The notes: generated by a model not told the origin, from the letters alone. 51,495 nucleotides of DNA from Magnetococcales bacterium (GCA_015232395.1 JADFZT010000029.1:1-51495), one strand, 5' to 3'. Shown: positions 8,499 to 17,725, counted from the stretch's first letter. Numbers and translations: made by a program.

Positions 8499-8921
8499 TT
8501 AACACTGTACCCAGGGTAAGCCCCGAAATCGCCAACCATTGATGCTGGATCGGTGGTGATGTTGGTCCCGGTCTCCTTCAAACCCTTCCAGGACGTTGTA
8601 CACCTTCTGGAAACCGGCTTCGAGCAAAAAGTTGCCTGCATCAATGGAGCGGTGGCCCGAGCGGCAGATGAGCACAACCGGCTGATCCTTGCGGGCGGCC
8701 AGGGAGACCTCCTTGAGAAAATCGGGGTTGAGTTCAAAATCCGGGGCATCCTGCCAGGGAATATTGATAACCCCTGGGGGGTTGCCGACAAAAAAGTGTT
8801 CGATCTCAGAACGGATGTCCACAAACACCACATCTTCCCTCTGGACCAGTTTCCATGTCTCTTCAGGGTTGATTTGATGTAGATTGGGATGAATCTGGCT
8901 ATGGGGGGCCGAGGAGACCAT
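8499..8921 (-). CDS. Rhodanese-like sulfurtransferase
   Basis: A 140-residue single rhodanese domain starting MVSSAPHSQIHP at 8921. An in-frame start at 9032 would add a Cys-rich, non-homologous extension and is less likely. The fold markers are VVFVDIRSEIEHFFVGNPPGVINIPW (N-terminal CH2A-like region) and the catalytic loop VLICRSGHRS, where the Cys carries the persulfide. It ends with a VYNVLEGFEGDRDQHH motif that resembles small GlpE/YgaP-type rhodaneses, which close with a GW/WxxxG segment. Role: sulfur transfer from thiosulfate or a protein persulfide to an acceptor. It is convergent with the FHA gene, so probably unrelated in regulation. Confidence 0.85.
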   Translation of the reverse strand: MVSSAPHSQIHPNLHQINPEETWKLVQREDVVFVDIRSEIEHFFVGNPPGVINIPWQDAPDFELNPDFLKEVSLAARKDQPVVLICRSGHRSIDAGNFLLEAGFQKVYNVLEGFEGDRDQHHHRSSINGWRFRGLPWVQC

Positions 8922-9311
8922 GGAGGTGCCTTTGTTTGGGGTTGAATTAAACCTGGATCCGGCAGTTGGGCATGCACATGATCTGCATTCTCTTGATCCG
9001 TCAGGTAAATTTGGGAAAAACCTCACGACCAATCAGGTCGCCACGATTTTCCCCAATTCACGATACGAACCCATATGCGACAGCCGCTGCACAGGCCCAA
9101 CCCCCGGATCCAGGTTAAACCGAGTGGCTGAATGGTACCCCTGCCAAGAGTGGAGGCCAAGTTTAATTACAGCCTTTGACAAGTGGTTGGCTGGACTTGG
9201 AGAAGTGGCTCGTTGTAATAATGGTGGGTGGTGGAGAGGGCAGACGCAATCGGCTGCCTGGTATCCACTGAAAATTCATTCAGGAACAAACCCTCTTCCT
9301 GTTTTCCTGCG
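8922..9311. other. Gene-free interval
   Basis: This 390 bp separates the divergent rhodanese and charged-protein genes. It should contain both promoters. I saw no strong -35/-10 pair, hairpin or small gene with a ribosome-binding site. Confidence 0.4.
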
Positions 9312-9953
9312 ATGATATTGAAGAAGTCAAAAAAAGGTGTGCGTGCAGTCTCGGGTCCCAAGGTTGGTGAGGGGCGACGCCGTAGCGTCAAGTCTGGCCT
9401 CCTGGAAAATCAGAAGATTGCCAAGCGGGTCCGCAAAACACCTCTGGCAACGGCCAAAGCCCCCCGGACCACCACCAACACCAAGGAAGCTCCCCCCGCC
9501 GCCAGGCGGGCTGCAGCCCCACGCCCCACAACAGCCCCGACCTCCCGGTTCCCCTGGAACAGAGTGCTGGAAGGGGGCTTTTTCGTGGTGGCCGGGCTTG
9601 CCATGGGCGTGCAAAAAATTTTTTCGATTCTGGGGGGCTGGCTACGGGGCGGATATGAAGAGATTGAGGATCTCTGGAAGTCCCGGGGGAACACCTCCAT
9701 AGAGGAATCCGGGGAACGCATGGAGCCGGAACTGGAGATGGCAGAAGCTGAACGCCTGGAGCCGGATCTGGGGATGGAAGAGGAGGAAGAGTGGGAAGGG
9801 GGATTCGAGCCGTTGAAAGAGGATATCGAATCCGCCAAAATGGCTGTTCTGGATGAAGAGGAAGTCGGCCTGCCTCAAGAGGAGCTGGAAGATCAGGCAG
9901 CACGGCTGAGGGCCATGCTGACGGATTCACCCGATTCGGATACCCACTCCTGA
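9312..9953 (+). CDS. Hypothetical single-TM protein with basic N-terminus and acidic C-terminus
   Basis: A 213-residue protein from the ATG at 9312 (MILKKSKKGVRAV). Residues 1-80 are strongly basic and Ala/Pro/Thr-rich. Residues about 85-105 are hydrophobic with glycines (GGFFVVAGLAMGVQKIFSILGG), a probable membrane segment or amphipathic anchor. Residues 115-213 are very acidic, with Glu-rich stretches. I recognise no family. The charge segregation suggests a scaffold that could bind a basic partner or nucleic acid. It lies between the FHA and kinase genes on the same strand. A 24-bp tandem duplication straddles its stop codon. Confidence 0.5.
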   Translation: MILKKSKKGVRAVSGPKVGEGRRRSVKSGLLENQKIAKRVRKTPLATAKAPRTTTNTKEAPPAARRAAAPRPTTAPTSRFPWNRVLEGGFFVVAGLAMGVQKIFSILGGWLRGGYEEIEDLWKSRGNTSIEESGERMEPELEMAEAERLEPDLGMEEEEEWEGGFEPLKEDIESAKMAVLDEEEVGLPQEELEDQAARLRAMLTDSPDSDTHS

Positions 9954-9976
9954 CCCGATTCGGATACCCACTCCTG
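9929..9976 (+). repeat. 24-bp perfect tandem duplication across a stop codon
   Basis: Two identical 24-bp copies (9929-9952 and 9953-9976) lie back to back. The unit is a multiple of three, so the frame is preserved. The TGA stop of the upstream gene (9951-9953) is formed across the junction; in the second copy the same place reads TGT. Loss or gain of a copy would therefore move the C-terminus. Confidence 0.85.
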
Positions 9977-10401
9977 TAAGGTAGTCAGCCTGACTCCTGA
10001 AGGCCTAGGTATGTGATCCAAACTGGGGTGCCAGGGGTTGTGATCCATTGGAGCACTCGGGGTTGTGAGGTGAAACAATGTCAGGACAGGCGTTTCATTG
10101 GCCGCGTTACGAGTTGTGTTACGGGGTAGTATCTGCCGGTATACCACCCAAAATTGCCGCCAGGGTATGCTTGTGGATATCAGTAGGCTGTCAAGTAGCG
10201 TTGTTTTTTCTGTGCTGACAACGATTATCCGCCCTCCAGCGGTATTTTCCAGGTTGGCATAAAATGTGTTTCTTTTTTTGATATCAGACAAAGGGTATGG
10301 CATGGGGTGTTGGGATCTCCTGCCATCTTTTTTTTCCCCAACGAATACTTTGGCGTGGCTGCCTTCTCAGGCAATGGGCGGTACGTAGTTGATGGGATTT
10401 C
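9954..10401. other. Gene-free interval
   Basis: This 448 bp lies before the kinase gene. It holds the second copy of the 24-bp repeat at its start and otherwise nothing I can name. Several weak direct echoes of a GTTGTGATCC/GGGGTTGTGA string occur around 10010-10065. Confidence 0.35.
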
Positions 10402-12423
10402 ATGGGTTCGAATAAATATCATGAGGCCCTCCCGGCCGGATCCACACTCCTCTGGTACGAGATCCTTGACGTACTGGGAAAAGGGGGGTTTGGTATCACC
10501 TACCTGGGCCGGGACACCAACCTGAACCAAAAGGTGGCCATCAAGGAGTATCTTCCTTCCGGAATCGCCAACCGGCAGGGCGGCGCTACCGTGCGCCCAA
10601 ACTCTCCCTCCAACGCCAAAATGTTCGAATGGGGTCTGGACCGCTTCCTCAAGGAAGCCCAGATTCTGGCCCGCTTCAAACACTCCAGCATCGTCCGGGT
10701 ACAAAGCTTTTTCCGGGATTCCAATACCGCCTACATGGTGATGGAATATGAAGAGGGAGAAGCGCTGGATACGGTCTTGAAACGACGCAAGACCATGCCC
10801 GAAGAGGAAATCAAAAAAATCCTCCCCCAGCTTCTTGACGGCTTGGAAATTCTCCACAATTCCGATTATATCCACCGGGATTTGAAGCCACCGAATATTT
10901 TGATCCGTCGTAACGGCAGCGCGGTCATTCTTGATTTTGGCTCTGCCCGGCAAGCGGTGGCTGGTGCTGCTGACCAGATGACCAGTCTTTTGAGTCTCGG
11001 CTACTCTCCCTTCGAGCAATATGACTCCTCTGGCAATCGTCAGGGGCCCTGGTCGGACATCTATGCCCTGGGTGGCGTACTCTATCGGGCGGTGACCGGT
11101 CAAAAGCCGATGGATGCCGCCATTCGCATTGCCAGCCGACTGCGCAACGAACCAGACCCCATGAAAAGCGCCGAGTCTCTCAGAGAGGGGCGCTATTCCA
11201 TCGGTTTTTTGCGAGCCATCGACAGAGCCCTCATGGTGTTGGAGACCGAACGGCCCCAATCGGTTGCGGCCTGGCGACCCATGCTTGGGGGAATGGTGAG
11301 CATATCACCGTCCAAGCCCAAAGAGAAAAAAGCTCCCCCACCGGCAGAAAAGCAGCCAGAAAAGCCAGCTGAAAAACCGGCAGAAAAACCGGCCAAACCG
11401 GTCGCCAGGAAGGCCAAACCAGCAGCCAAAAAGAAGAGCCCTCGGGACAAAAAGAGCAGCTGGCGCAGCTTTATCGCCTCCATCGGAGACTTTGGGCCCC
11501 AAGGGGCACCCCCCAAAAAAGCCCAGAAGAGCAAACCCAAGCCACCGCCGAAAAAAGTCCCGGAACCCGAAAAAATACCCGAGGCCAAAGCGGTCGAACC
11601 GGCTGCTATCCCGTCAGAGACCAGCCGAAAGCGCTCCCTTCACAAGCAGGCTTCCTCCAAGGATATCCTCAACCCCAAGCTTCTGGACGCTTGGCAGGAG
11701 GGTCTGACCAAGATGGAGTTTGTCTGGGTTCCCGGGGGAACCTTCATGATGGGCAGCCCCAAAGGGGAGCCCGGGCGCAAAGCAGACGAAGGCCCCCTTC
11801 ACGAAGTAACCATAGACGGCTTTTGGATGGGCCGCTATCCCGTTACCTGGAAACAGTGGCGCCGGGTGATGGGAGACTATCCCCCGGGACTCTATGATCC
11901 CGCCAAGGATCACCACCCGGTGGAGCGGGTGCTGTGGGATGATACCCAAAAATTTTTACGGCAATATATGCGCCTCCTGGGGCCAAAATATTATTTCCGG
12001 CTCCCCACTGAGGCGGAGTGGGAATTTGCGGCACGGGCAGGCTCCAGGGCGGCATTCTTTTTTGGCTCCAGCCTGGAAGAGCTGCCTGATTATGCCTGGG
12101 TAAAGGAAAATTCTGATGGCCAAAGCCATCCCGTCGGCATGAAAGAGCCCAACGATTGGGGGCTCTATGATATGATCGGGAACGTTTGGGAGTGGACTGA
12201 GGATTGGTATTGTGAGGATTATTATACCCGCAGCCCCAAGGAAAACCCCCGGGGAGCGGCTTACGGAGATGTGAAGGTACGCCGTGGGGGAAGTTGGCGC
12301 AGCTATCCGGCTGCCTGCCGTTTGGCCCATCGTAACCGGGTCTCAGCTTCTTCAAACAGTAATGCTCTGGGGTTTCGATTGGTGCGTGCTGTGGAAAAAA
12401 CCGAAGAAGAGGGCGACGAATAG
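10402..12423 (+). CDS. Ser/Thr protein kinase fused to SUMF1/FGE-like domain
   Basis: A 673-residue protein. Residues about 20-280 are a Hanks-type kinase with a glycine loop GKGGFGITY, Lys48 in VAIKEYLP, catalytic HRDLKPPN (about 158) and DFGSAR (about 178), so it should be active. Residues about 300-420 are a Lys/Pro/Ala/Glu-rich linker containing PAEKPAEKPAEKPA-like repeats. Residues about 430-665 are a formylglycine-generating-enzyme-like (SUMF1) domain with WVPGGTFMMGS, RLPTEAEWEFAARAG, GNVWEWTEDWY and VRRGGSWR motifs. The second half of the FGE active-site cysteine pair is not seen, so this domain probably binds ligands and is not an oxidase. No membrane segment is evident. The kinase-linker-SUMF1 arrangement is known in other environmental bacteria. 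Confidence 0.85.
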   Translation: MGSNKYHEALPAGSTLLWYEILDVLGKGGFGITYLGRDTNLNQKVAIKEYLPSGIANRQGGATVRPNSPSNAKMFEWGLDRFLKEAQILARFKHSSIVRVQSFFRDSNTAYMVMEYEEGEALDTVLKRRKTMPEEEIKKILPQLLDGLEILHNSDYIHRDLKPPNILIRRNGSAVILDFGSARQAVAGAADQMTSLLSLGYSPFEQYDSSGNRQGPWSDIYALGGVLYRAVTGQKPMDAAIRIASRLRNEPDPMKSAESLREGRYSIGFLRAIDRALMVLETERPQSVAAWRPMLGGMVSISPSKPKEKKAPPPAEKQPEKPAEKPAEKPAKPVARKAKPAAKKKSPRDKKSSWRSFIASIGDFGPQGAPPKKAQKSKPKPPPKKVPEPEKIPEAKAVEPAAIPSETSRKRSLHKQASSKDILNPKLLDAWQEGLTKMEFVWVPGGTFMMGSPKGEPGRKADEGPLHEVTIDGFWMGRYPVTWKQWRRVMGDYPPGLYDPAKDHHPVERVLWDDTQKFLRQYMRLLGPKYYFRLPTEAEWEFAARAGSRAAFFFGSSLEELPDYAWVKENSDGQSHPVGMKEPNDWGLYDMIGNVWEWTEDWYCEDYYTRSPKENPRGAAYGDVKVRRGGSWRSYPAACRLAHRNRVSASSNSNALGFRLVRAVEKTEEEGDE

Positions 12424-12787
12424 CGAGTAGATTCAACCAGCTGAAGGAGGTGAGTGTGGATAGTGTCATTCCAATTTAGAAGGGCACACACTCTCTCTGC
12501 GATATACCATTTCCCCAGTGAACACGCGTAGAATATGGTGGGATGTGCGAATCGCATCAATCAAGACTTGTTGGGCTGTTTTAATCTGGAACGACTATAG
12601 ATCCAGCAGCGTAGGGCTTTTTGTAGCGTGGAGGTGATCCAATCCGTTGCAATCAGACTGAACCGAATTTTTAATAAAGTCGACTTTTTGGTGGAGATCT
12701 CTGCCTCCCAGCGGTTTATGAGCGTGCAAGCAACTATAAAATTGGCAGATATTCCGGCCCCTACAGGGTCAAGAACTGCCAGCAGCA
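12424..12787. other. Gene-free interval
   Basis: This 364 bp lies between the convergent kinase and PilZ genes. I see no gene with a ribosome-binding site and no clear terminator hairpin with a T-tract. Confidence 0.4.
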
Positions 12788-13177
12788 CTACGCCTCCTCA
12801 TCCAACTCTTCTTCCTCTTCCTCTTCCTCTTCCTCACCCTCATCCATCTCCTCCAAATCAAAATTGAGCCCCAAGCCCGCATCGGTTACCCGTGCGACAA
12901 AACAGGGGAAGGAGACGTCAAACTCCTCCTCTTGCTCTTTTTTCTTCAGTTTGATTTGGGCAACCCCCCCATCCCCGGACTGCAGGTTTTGAGGGCGACC
13001 GTCGGTGTGGAGAAAAGCTCCCCCCAAACTGACATCCGTGGTGTGACCCTGGTAGATGGTGCCGTTATCCGCGTGGAACTCCAATGCGGTGATATAGGGC
13101 ATCCGGTCTTCGCTTCGGGTGACATTGAGTTCCGGCTTGGCCATCGTGTTGGAGTCGGAACCGCTCTCCTCGGTCAT
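12788..13177 (-). CDS. PilZ-domain c-di-GMP receptor with poly-Glu tail
   Basis: A 129-residue protein. It shows both PilZ ligand motifs: RxxxR (RSEDR, about residues 21-25) and DxSxxG in TTDVSLGGAFL (about 48). The rest of the beta barrel follows (VARVTDAGLGLNFDLEEM). The last 20 residues are nearly all Glu/Asp, encoded by a TTCCTC hexamer repeat on the plus strand (12812-12835). Single-domain PilZ proteins pass c-di-GMP signals to motility, secretion or polysaccharide machinery. A diguanylate cyclase is encoded at 35105-37678. The partner is unknown. Confidence 0.85.
   Translation of the reverse strand: MTEESGSDSNTMAKPELNVTRSEDRMPYITALEFHADNGTIYQGHTTDVSLGGAFLHTDGRPQNLQSGDGGVAQIKLKKKEQEEEFDVSFPCFVARVTDAGLGLNFDLEEMDEGEEEEEEEEEELDEEA
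12812..12835 (+). repeat. Hexanucleotide repeat TTCCTC x4 inside PilZ gene
   Basis: Four exact TTCCTC copies encode part of the poly-Glu tail of the PilZ protein on the opposite strand. Slippage would change tail length by Glu pairs without shifting the frame. Confidence 0.8.
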
Positions 13178-13379
13178 GGTCCGCTACCTCTGGGTGGTGG
13201 GAAGGTGGCTGCACCATCCTCCCGGAAAAAGAAAATTGACGAGATATCTGGAACTCTAAATCTTTTTTGAGTCACCGGCAACTCTGAGAAGGGCCTGTTT
13301 GAACGGGTTTTCTTCGAAAGCGGATTTTTTTGAGAAGATTCCGCTTTGCCGGAAGATTTTACCGGATCAGGGGGGCCGC

Positions 13380-16019
13380 TTACGCCAAGCTTTTTTGGAT
13401 GATTTCCACGACCCCACGAGAGAGATTCGGCCTTTCAGAAAGCTGTTGCAACGCGGCCCTCATTCCTCGTTGACGTTGGGGTTCAAATTGTCGCCAGTTG
13501 CTGATGCTTTTGCACAGAGAGGCCGCTACCTGGGGGTTCAGGGGATCGATGGTGAGTATCTGCTCGGTGAGAAAACGATAGCCGCTACCCGAAGGGGTAT
13601 GGAAACGTACCGGATTGCCCCCACAAAAGGCCCCGATCAAGGCCCGAACCCGGTTGGGGTTTTTCAGGGTGAAGGCCGGATGGGAAAACAACGCCTGAAC
13701 CCGTTGCAACGTCCCGGCCTGAGGAGAGGTCGCCTGAATGGTAAACCATTTGTCGAGCACCAGGGGATCTGCTTGCCAGCGGTCGTGGAATACGGCAAGC
13801 CCCGCTTCCCCTTCCTGGGTGCCGTGATGCACCAGAGGGGTGAGAGCCCCCAGAGCATCGGTCATGTTATCGGCCTGTTGAAATTGGGTCATGGCCAGTT
13901 GACGAAAGGATTCATGCTCCAAAACCAGTAAAAGATCCAGACAGAGATTTTTCAGGCTGCGTTGACCGGTCAAACTGGCATCATAGCGGTAGGGTTGGGG
14001 GGTGGTGTTGGCGTGATAGCTTGCCAGCAGAGGATCGGTCAGCTGTTGGGCCAGCTGGCGGCGCACATGGTTGCGGGCCCGATGAATCGCTTCTGGATGG
14101 CCGCTACCCTCCGGCATCAGGGAGAGTAGATATTTTTCTGCTGGCAGGGTCAGTGCCAGGGCGATCAGGCTTTTGTCGAGTTGGTCATCGGTCAGGGTTC
14201 GGCCAAAGGCTTCGATGAACGCCGAAGGGATGGGGGGGAATGCCTCCCTTTCATGGTCAGAGGCCAACCCCAGCACCATCCGGGTCATGAGTTCCTGTCC
14301 CACCTCCCAGCGGTTGAAGGGGTCCGGATCCCGGGACCACAGAAAGGTCAGCTCCTCTTCGCTCAGATCGCTTTTGAGGCGTACCGGTGCGGAAAAGCCC
14401 CGTAACAGAGAGGGAACCACCGGGGTGGGAATCCCTTGGAAGGTGAAGGTTTCCCGCTCTTTGCGAAGCTCCAAAACCCGGCTGGTACCGGTCGGTTGCG
14501 CCTCTCCTTGCAGCTGTAGGGGCATGGGGGTTCCCTGGCGGTCGAGGAGCCCCATGGCCAGGGGGATGTGAAAGGAGGCCTTCTCTGGCTGGCCCGGGGT
14601 GGGGGGGCAGCTTTGATCCACTGTCAGAGTGAGGGTTTGGCTCTTGGCATCGTGCTTGGAAGAGATCTCCAGCTCCGGCGTACCTGCCTGAGAATACCAG
14701 CGGCTGAATTGATCGAGATCCCGCCCGGTGGCATCAGCCATCGCTTGCAAAAAGGCCTCCACCGTCACTGCCTGGCCGTCGTGGCGCTCAAAATAGAGAT
14801 CCATCCCCTTCCGAAATCCCTCCCAACCCAGGAGAGTCCGCACCATCCCCACCACCTCGGCCCCCTTGTTGTAGACGGTCACGGTGTAAAAATTATTGAT
14901 CTCCATGTAGGCGTCCGGGCGTACCGGATGAGCGGTGGGACCGGCATCTTCGGGAAACTGATGGCTGCGCAGAAGGCGGACATCCTCAATGCGGCCAGCG
15001 GGACCGGACGAGAGCTCCTGGGAAAAAATCTGATCCCGAAAGACGGTGAGTCCCTCCTTGAGGCTCAACTGGAACCAATCCCGGCAAGTGATGCGGTTGC
15101 CGGTCCAGTTGTGGAGATATTCGTGGGCGATGACGCTTTCGATATATTCATAATCCTTGTCGGTGGCGGTTTGGGGGTGGGCCAGGACATATTTGGCGTT
15201 AAAAACATTGAGTCCCTTGTTTTCCATCGCCCCCATGTTGAAATCATTGACCGCCACGATCATGTAGATATCAAGATCATACTCCCGACCAAACCGCTCC
15301 TCCTCCCAGGTCATCGATTTTTTCAGGCTTTCCAGGGCGTGGTCACATTTTTGATGGTTTTCAGGATCCACATAGAGGCGCAGATCCACTTGCCGTCCAG
15401 AGCGGGTGGTAAATTGATCCCGGGCACAGAAGAGATCCCCGGCTACCAGGGCAAAGAGATAGGCGGGTTTGGGGAAAGGATCTTCCCAGGTGACAAAATG
15501 GCGCTCCCCATTCAGCTCACCCTCTTCGATGGGGTTGCCGTTGGAGAGCAGAATGGGGGCGCTTTTTTTGGGAGCGATGACGGTGGTGGTGAAACGGGCC
15601 AGTACGTCTGGCCGGTCGGGATAGTAGGTGATTTTGCGAAACCCTTCCGCTTCACACTGGGTGCAGAAGAGGCCGTTGACATAATAGAGCCCCTCCAGGG
15701 AGCTGTTGCCGGCTGGGTCAATGCGGGTTTCCAATTCCAGCTCGAAAGCCTCCGGAACCCGTTGGAGGGTGAGTTGATCGGGGGTGGCGGTATAGTCTGA
15801 TGGTGAAAGCGCCCGGCCATCCATGTGAACGCTTTTCAGGTTCAGCCCACCACCGACCAGCTCCAAGGATTCGCCATCAACCCCATCCGGATTTCGCCTG
15901 AGCTTCATGCGTGCCAAAACCCGGGTTTGGCTCGGGTCCAGGTGAAAGGTGAGCGCCACCTCATCCACCAGAAAGGGAGGGGGGGTGTAATCCTTCAGAT
16001 AGGTGACGGGATGGCCCAT
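13380..16019 (-). CDS. pepN: Aminopeptidase N (M1 family)
   Basis: An 879-residue protein, close to the 870 residues of E. coli PepN. It carries the exopeptidase motif GAMEN (in FNMGAMENKGL), the zinc motif HEYLHNW (HExxH), and the distal Glu in LKEGLTVFRD. The N-terminal beta domain (LKDYTPPPFLVDEVALTF) and C-terminal alpha-helical domain are complete. It removes N-terminal residues from peptides in the cytoplasm. The start at 16019 follows the usual PepN beginning. It lies downstream of the degenerate CheB gene on the same strand, with a gap of 145 bp, so co-transcription is possible but not shown. Confidence 0.95.
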   Translation of the reverse strand: MGHPVTYLKDYTPPPFLVDEVALTFHLDPSQTRVLARMKLRRNPDGVDGESLELVGGGLNLKSVHMDGRALSPSDYTATPDQLTLQRVPEAFELELETRIDPAGNSSLEGLYYVNGLFCTQCEAEGFRKITYYPDRPDVLARFTTTVIAPKKSAPILLSNGNPIEEGELNGERHFVTWEDPFPKPAYLFALVAGDLFCARDQFTTRSGRQVDLRLYVDPENHQKCDHALESLKKSMTWEEERFGREYDLDIYMIVAVNDFNMGAMENKGLNVFNAKYVLAHPQTATDKDYEYIESVIAHEYLHNWTGNRITCRDWFQLSLKEGLTVFRDQIFSQELSSGPAGRIEDVRLLRSHQFPEDAGPTAHPVRPDAYMEINNFYTVTVYNKGAEVVGMVRTLLGWEGFRKGMDLYFERHDGQAVTVEAFLQAMADATGRDLDQFSRWYSQAGTPELEISSKHDAKSQTLTLTVDQSCPPTPGQPEKASFHIPLAMGLLDRQGTPMPLQLQGEAQPTGTSRVLELRKERETFTFQGIPTPVVPSLLRGFSAPVRLKSDLSEEELTFLWSRDPDPFNRWEVGQELMTRMVLGLASDHEREAFPPIPSAFIEAFGRTLTDDQLDKSLIALALTLPAEKYLLSLMPEGSGHPEAIHRARNHVRRQLAQQLTDPLLASYHANTTPQPYRYDASLTGQRSLKNLCLDLLLVLEHESFRQLAMTQFQQADNMTDALGALTPLVHHGTQEGEAGLAVFHDRWQADPLVLDKWFTIQATSPQAGTLQRVQALFSHPAFTLKNPNRVRALIGAFCGGNPVRFHTPSGSGYRFLTEQILTIDPLNPQVAASLCKSISNWRQFEPQRQRGMRAALQQLSERPNLSRGVVEIIQKSLA

Positions 16020-16164
16020 TGTCGGCTCCGATCATAAAAAAGGTGATTCCATGGCTATGGGGGTAGGTCATGGTGGCCATGGGATACATGGCGCCTCTGT
16101 GAAAATAGGGTATAGCTCAAGAAATACAAGGCTTGCAGAGGGGAATGGTCGTGGGAAAGGCGAG

Positions 16165-17268
16165 TCAGGTGGCCGGATGGTTGGATTTGCCCAGGAGATT
16201 TATAAAGTGGCTGATCCCTTCCACCGGCAGGCTCAAGGCTTGGGGGTGGGCGGTGAGAGCGGCTTTGGGCATGTCGTTGACAAGAGAGGTGGTGGGGGTT
16301 TGCACCAGCAGAGGAAAGCCGTTGGCATGAAAGGAGCGGGCAGCATGGGTGCCATCGGAGCCGGAACCGGAGAGCATCACCCCCACTGGGCAACAGGCCT
16401 CCATCACCGCAGATTGAAAAAGGGCATCCACTGAAGGGTGGGGGCCGAATCCGGGTTGATATTGAATGTGAAGAGCCAGATGACCACCGATGTTGCGCCG
16501 TACGATACCGCTCAGATTATCTGGAATAAAGGTGACTGTGCCCGGTTCCAGCATCATCCCCGGTTCACCCAATCTGATGGATTGGTGGGTCTGTTTTCGG
16601 AGATAGTGGACTAAATTTCCAATCCCGCCACCCGTCAGTTTTTGCGCCACAACGATGGGGAAAGGCAATCCTTCAAGCTTTCGGAGCAGCTGGGGCAAAA
16701 TGCCGAGACCACCATTTTCAGCACCGATGACCACCAGATCCACCGATTCCTCAATGGTATCGATGGCTTTGATCACAGAGTCTGAGGGGTGGGAAGAGCG
16801 GTTTTTTGCCAAGTAGGCCTGGGGGTGGGTCAGGCCGCCATTTCCGTGTTTTTTTTCCCCACTGCCAGGAAGTCCCCGCTCAGCCCAAAAGCGGACTTTA
16901 CCCGCCAACTCTGCATGCATCCCATCGGCGTCCATGGTTTTTTGTGAAAAAGGCCAAGCCAGATAATCTACGGCACCCACCTCCAGGGCTTTCATGGGAT
17001 CGGTCATATCGTTGCCTGGGAGGCTGTTGATCAACAAAATGGGGCGGGGATACATTTCGAGCAATTCACGGGTGATTCGGACGCCATCCATCTGGGGGGT
17101 GTCTATCCCCAAGGCGATGACATCGGGTTCCAACCGGGAAATCTCTTCCAGGGGAATCCTGCCATTGGCTTTCAGACTACTCACCTGGATGTCGGTTTCG
17201 AACTTGAGGAGATTGTGGGTAAAGACCCGCATATAACCAGGTCGATCAATGATCAAAAGCTTGATCAT
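16165..17268 (-). CDS. Degenerate CheB homologue (pseudo-receiver + pseudo-methylesterase)
   Basis: A 367-residue protein from the ATG at 17268; a GTG at 17334 would add 22 non-homologous residues. The architecture is that of CheB: receiver (1-110), linker, methylesterase (175-365). Key residues are replaced. The phospho-acceptor Asp is Gly54 in IALGIDTPQMDG, one acidic-pair residue is missing (IIDRP), and the conserved Lys before Pro is Trp105 (DYLAWPF). In the catalytic domain GASTGG reads GAENGG (nucleophile Ser to Glu184) and QHMP reads QKLT (His to Lys210); only the Asp of SGSGSDG (Asp305) remains. The frame is otherwise intact, so this looks like a retained non-catalytic binding protein, not a decayed gene. 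No cheR, cheA or cheW is adjacent. Confidence 0.85.
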   Translation of the reverse strand: MIKLLIIDRPGYMRVFTHNLLKFETDIQVSSLKANGRIPLEEISRLEPDVIALGIDTPQMDGVRITRELLEMYPRPILLINSLPGNDMTDPMKALEVGAVDYLAWPFSQKTMDADGMHAELAGKVRFWAERGLPGSGEKKHGNGGLTHPQAYLAKNRSSHPSDSVIKAIDTIEESVDLVVIGAENGGLGILPQLLRKLEGLPFPIVVAQKLTGGGIGNLVHYLRKQTHQSIRLGEPGMMLEPGTVTFIPDNLSGIVRRNIGGHLALHIQYQPGFGPHPSVDALFQSAVMEACCPVGVMLSGSGSDGTHAARSFHANGFPLLVQTPTTSLVNDMPKAALTAHPQALSLPVEGISHFINLLGKSNHPAT

Positions 17269-17652
17269 GGTTATTGAGAGAGAGGCCGCTTGGAATGTGT
17301 GGAGGGGTGTCTCTGCTTGGGGTTCATGGGCCACTCTCCTTCAGGTGATGGGCATTCCCACCGAAATCACCCAGCTTTCCGGGAGGAGAGTTGAGAGAGG
17401 GTGTCCGATTCAACCTGTGGTGTTTCCGGCGATAACCCGTCGTGTCGGCAGTTTGAAGTTACGGGCCGGGAGAGAAGGAAGAGGATGGGGGGAGGGGGGG
17501 ACCATCCCCTTAAGCCATCTGCTCCCAGCCCGGGGCAAATGAATGCCCCGTCAGATAAAATGTAACAACTGCTGTTCGTATCAAACATGCTCCGGTAGGA
17601 AGGTATTGGCCAGTCAAAAACCGTTATCTTCACACCGGTTTGGATTTAAGGT

Positions 17653-17725
17653 ACCAAGGGCTGGATGGTAAAAGGGGGGGGGTGCCATGCCAGCCCTTGG
17701 TGGGGACCGTAAGGATCTTACGGTC
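17653..17725. repeat. Two adjacent perfect inverted repeats
   Basis: The first pairs ACCAAGGGCTGG (17653-17664) with CCAGCCCTTGGT (17690-17701), 12 bp perfect, extended inward by ATGG/CCAT across a one-base bulge. Three bases later GACCGTAAG (17705-17713) pairs with CTTACGGTC (17717-17725), 9 bp perfect with a GAT loop. No T-tract follows on either strand, so these are not standard terminators. Confidence 0.75.

Noticed and set aside
10225-11259. Minus-strand open frame of 344 codons over the kinase start
   Set aside because: It covers the kinase catalytic core in antisense and has no protein-like features.
14568-15800. Plus-strand open frame of 410 codons within pepN
   Set aside because: Antisense to the conserved catalytic part of PepN, which carries GAMEN and HEYLHNW.
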